Positions 5,586 through 6,023 of a stretch of 6,023 bases of DNA are shown piece by piece. The position numbers and the translations under genes are program-made. This DNA comes from an uncultured Eubacteriales bacterium (GTDB lineage Bacteria; Bacillota; Clostridia; Lachnospirales; Lachnospiraceae), in contig OMSP01000209.1 in the NCBI GenBank assembly GCA_900313775.1, positions 1 to 6,023 of the forward strand. Direction: 5' to 3'. The notes under the pieces were generated by a model. It did not search any database. It had not been told where the DNA came from and was given only the letters and a program-made list of their open reading frames with translations. Every line of letters starts with the position of its first letter. Within the stretch, counting starts at the first letter, position 1.

Positions 5586-5613
5586 ATTTTACTAGAACCG
5601 TTGTTTCTGTCAA
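5586..5613 (-). promoter_or_regulatory. Promoter of the patatin-antiporter-patatin operon
   Basis: Minus-strand perfect -35 TTGACA (5608-5613), a 16-bp spacer and -10 TAAAAT (5586-5591, 5 of 6 consensus). The expected start is near 5579, leaving a leader of about 40 nt. The two hexamers are identical to those of the tRNA-Ser promoter at the other end of the window. No operator-like repeat was seen beside it. Confidence 0.78.
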
Positions 5614-5638
5614 GAAAGCCTGCACCCCTCAGTCTCCA

Positions 5639-5667
5639 TTGAAGGCTCGCAACAGATGTGTTAAACT
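5639..5667 (+). promoter_or_regulatory. Candidate promoter of the MBOAT gene
   Basis: TTGAAG (5639-5644, 4 of 6), a 17-bp spacer and TAAACT (5662-5667, 4 of 6) preceded by an extended -10 TG (5659-5660). Transcription would start near 5674, leaving about 29 nt with an SD-like AAGAGAG (5691-5697). An alternative pair, TTAAAC/TATATT (5661-5689), would leave only about 7 nt of leader and is less likely. Confidence 0.4.
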
Positions 5668-5702
5668 GGGCAGAGAAAAGCGTTATATTCAAGAGAGAAA
5701 CT

Positions 5703-6023
5703 ATGGTCTTTTCAAGCCTGTTATTCATTTTTGCATTTCTGACACCCTGCCTGATCGTTTATACGATTGTGCCCTGGCGGTATAAGAATTGGGTCTTACT
5801 GGCTTTCTCTCTTGTTTTCTATGCTTGGGGCGGCATCCAGTTTGTCGGTATACTGATCGCTGATGCTTTTGTCTGCTGGTTCTTTGCTCTTCAGATAGAA
5901 CGCTGCAATTCCAGACGCGCCGGCAAAGCGTTCCTTGTGCTTGCCTGTATCGTATTACTCGGCTTCCTGATCATATTCAAGTATACCAACTTCTTCGCCG
6001 CCAATCTCCACGCGCTGTTCGGA
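5703..6023 (+). CDS. MBOAT family O-acyltransferase, AlgI/DltB-like (N-terminal part, cut by window end)
   Basis: The first 107 codons of a multi-pass membrane protein that runs off the window with no stop. The opening MVFSSLLFIFAF, the YKNWVLLAFSLVFYAWGG block (27-44) and the later FLIIFKYTNFF (88-98) are the signature N-terminus of AlgI-type MBOATs, which pass acyl groups across the membrane to acetylate alginate, peptidoglycan or other surface polysaccharides, usually with an extracellular SGNH/AlgJ-like partner. Hydrophobic segments are seen at about 4-22, 29-43, 46-64 and 76-93. The catalytic histidine of the family lies further downstream and is not visible. The ATG at 5703 has a modest SD (AAGAGAG, 5691-5697, 5-nt spacer). 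Codon use looks like that of its neighbours. The substrate cannot be told from this fragment; full MBOAT proteins of this type are near 470 residues. Confidence 0.88.
   Translation, partial: MVFSSLLFIFAFLTPCLIVYTIVPWRYKNWVLLAFSLVFYAWGGIQFVGILIADAFVCWFFALQIERCNSRRAGKAFLVLACIVLLGFLIIFKYTNFFAANLHALFG

Noticed and set aside
5402..5785. A 127-codon plus-strand frame crossing the 5' intergenic region into the MBOAT start
   Set aside because: It is antisense to the patatin N-terminus and then out of frame with the clearly recognisable MBOAT N-terminus. No domain is seen.
1..6023. CRISPR array, insertion sequence or phage/defence module
   Set aside because: No regularly spaced repeats, no transposase-like frame with terminal inverted repeats, and all large frames are explained by housekeeping or membrane/lipid families.

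Overview
The window looks like ordinary chromosome from a low-to-mid-GC Firmicute, most likely an anaerobic member of the Clostridia (Lachnospirales-like). The grounds are Gram-positive style Shine-Dalgarno (SD) sequences (AGGAGGT, GAGGAGG), sigma-A type promoters, stem-loop plus U-tract terminators, a clostridial-looking M18 aminopeptidase and YjjU-type patatin proteins. The taxon is inferred from protein flavour; there is no 16S rRNA or other marker here.

Left part (1-1206): a tRNA-Ser(GCU) on the minus strand, cut at its 3' end by the window edge. Its promoter is embedded in the end of maf, a nucleotide pyrophosphatase gene on the same strand. maf is divergent from a small plus-strand gene for a four-cysteine zinc-ribbon protein with one membrane helix. 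The two appear to be fired from overlapping face-to-face promoters, and the small gene ends in a clear intrinsic terminator.

Middle (1207-2810): a plus-strand M18 metallo-aminopeptidase (apeA type), preceded by a leader with two GC-rich hairpins, the second covering its SD. It ends at a strong bidirectional terminator shared with the convergent operon to its right.

Right part (2841-5613): a minus-strand operon read right to left from one strong TTGACA/TAAAAT promoter: a patatin-like lipid acyl hydrolase, a YrbG-like Ca2+/cation antiporter (CaCA family), and a second, diverged patatin-like hydrolase. Gaps are only 11 and 23 bp. The antiporter flanked by two hydrolase paralogs is the most unusual arrangement in the window and suggests, without proving, a joint role in membrane lipid turnover and cation balance.

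Far right (5639-6023): the divergent start of an AlgI/DltB-like membrane-bound O-acyltransferase (MBOAT), cut by the window end and probably the first gene of a cell-surface polysaccharide acetylation locus.

No insertion sequences, CRISPR arrays, phage genes or broken genes were seen. No gene-free stretch exceeds about 210 bp. No clearly new system is evident; the patatin-antiporter-patatin operon and the zinc-ribbon membrane protein are the items most worth following up.
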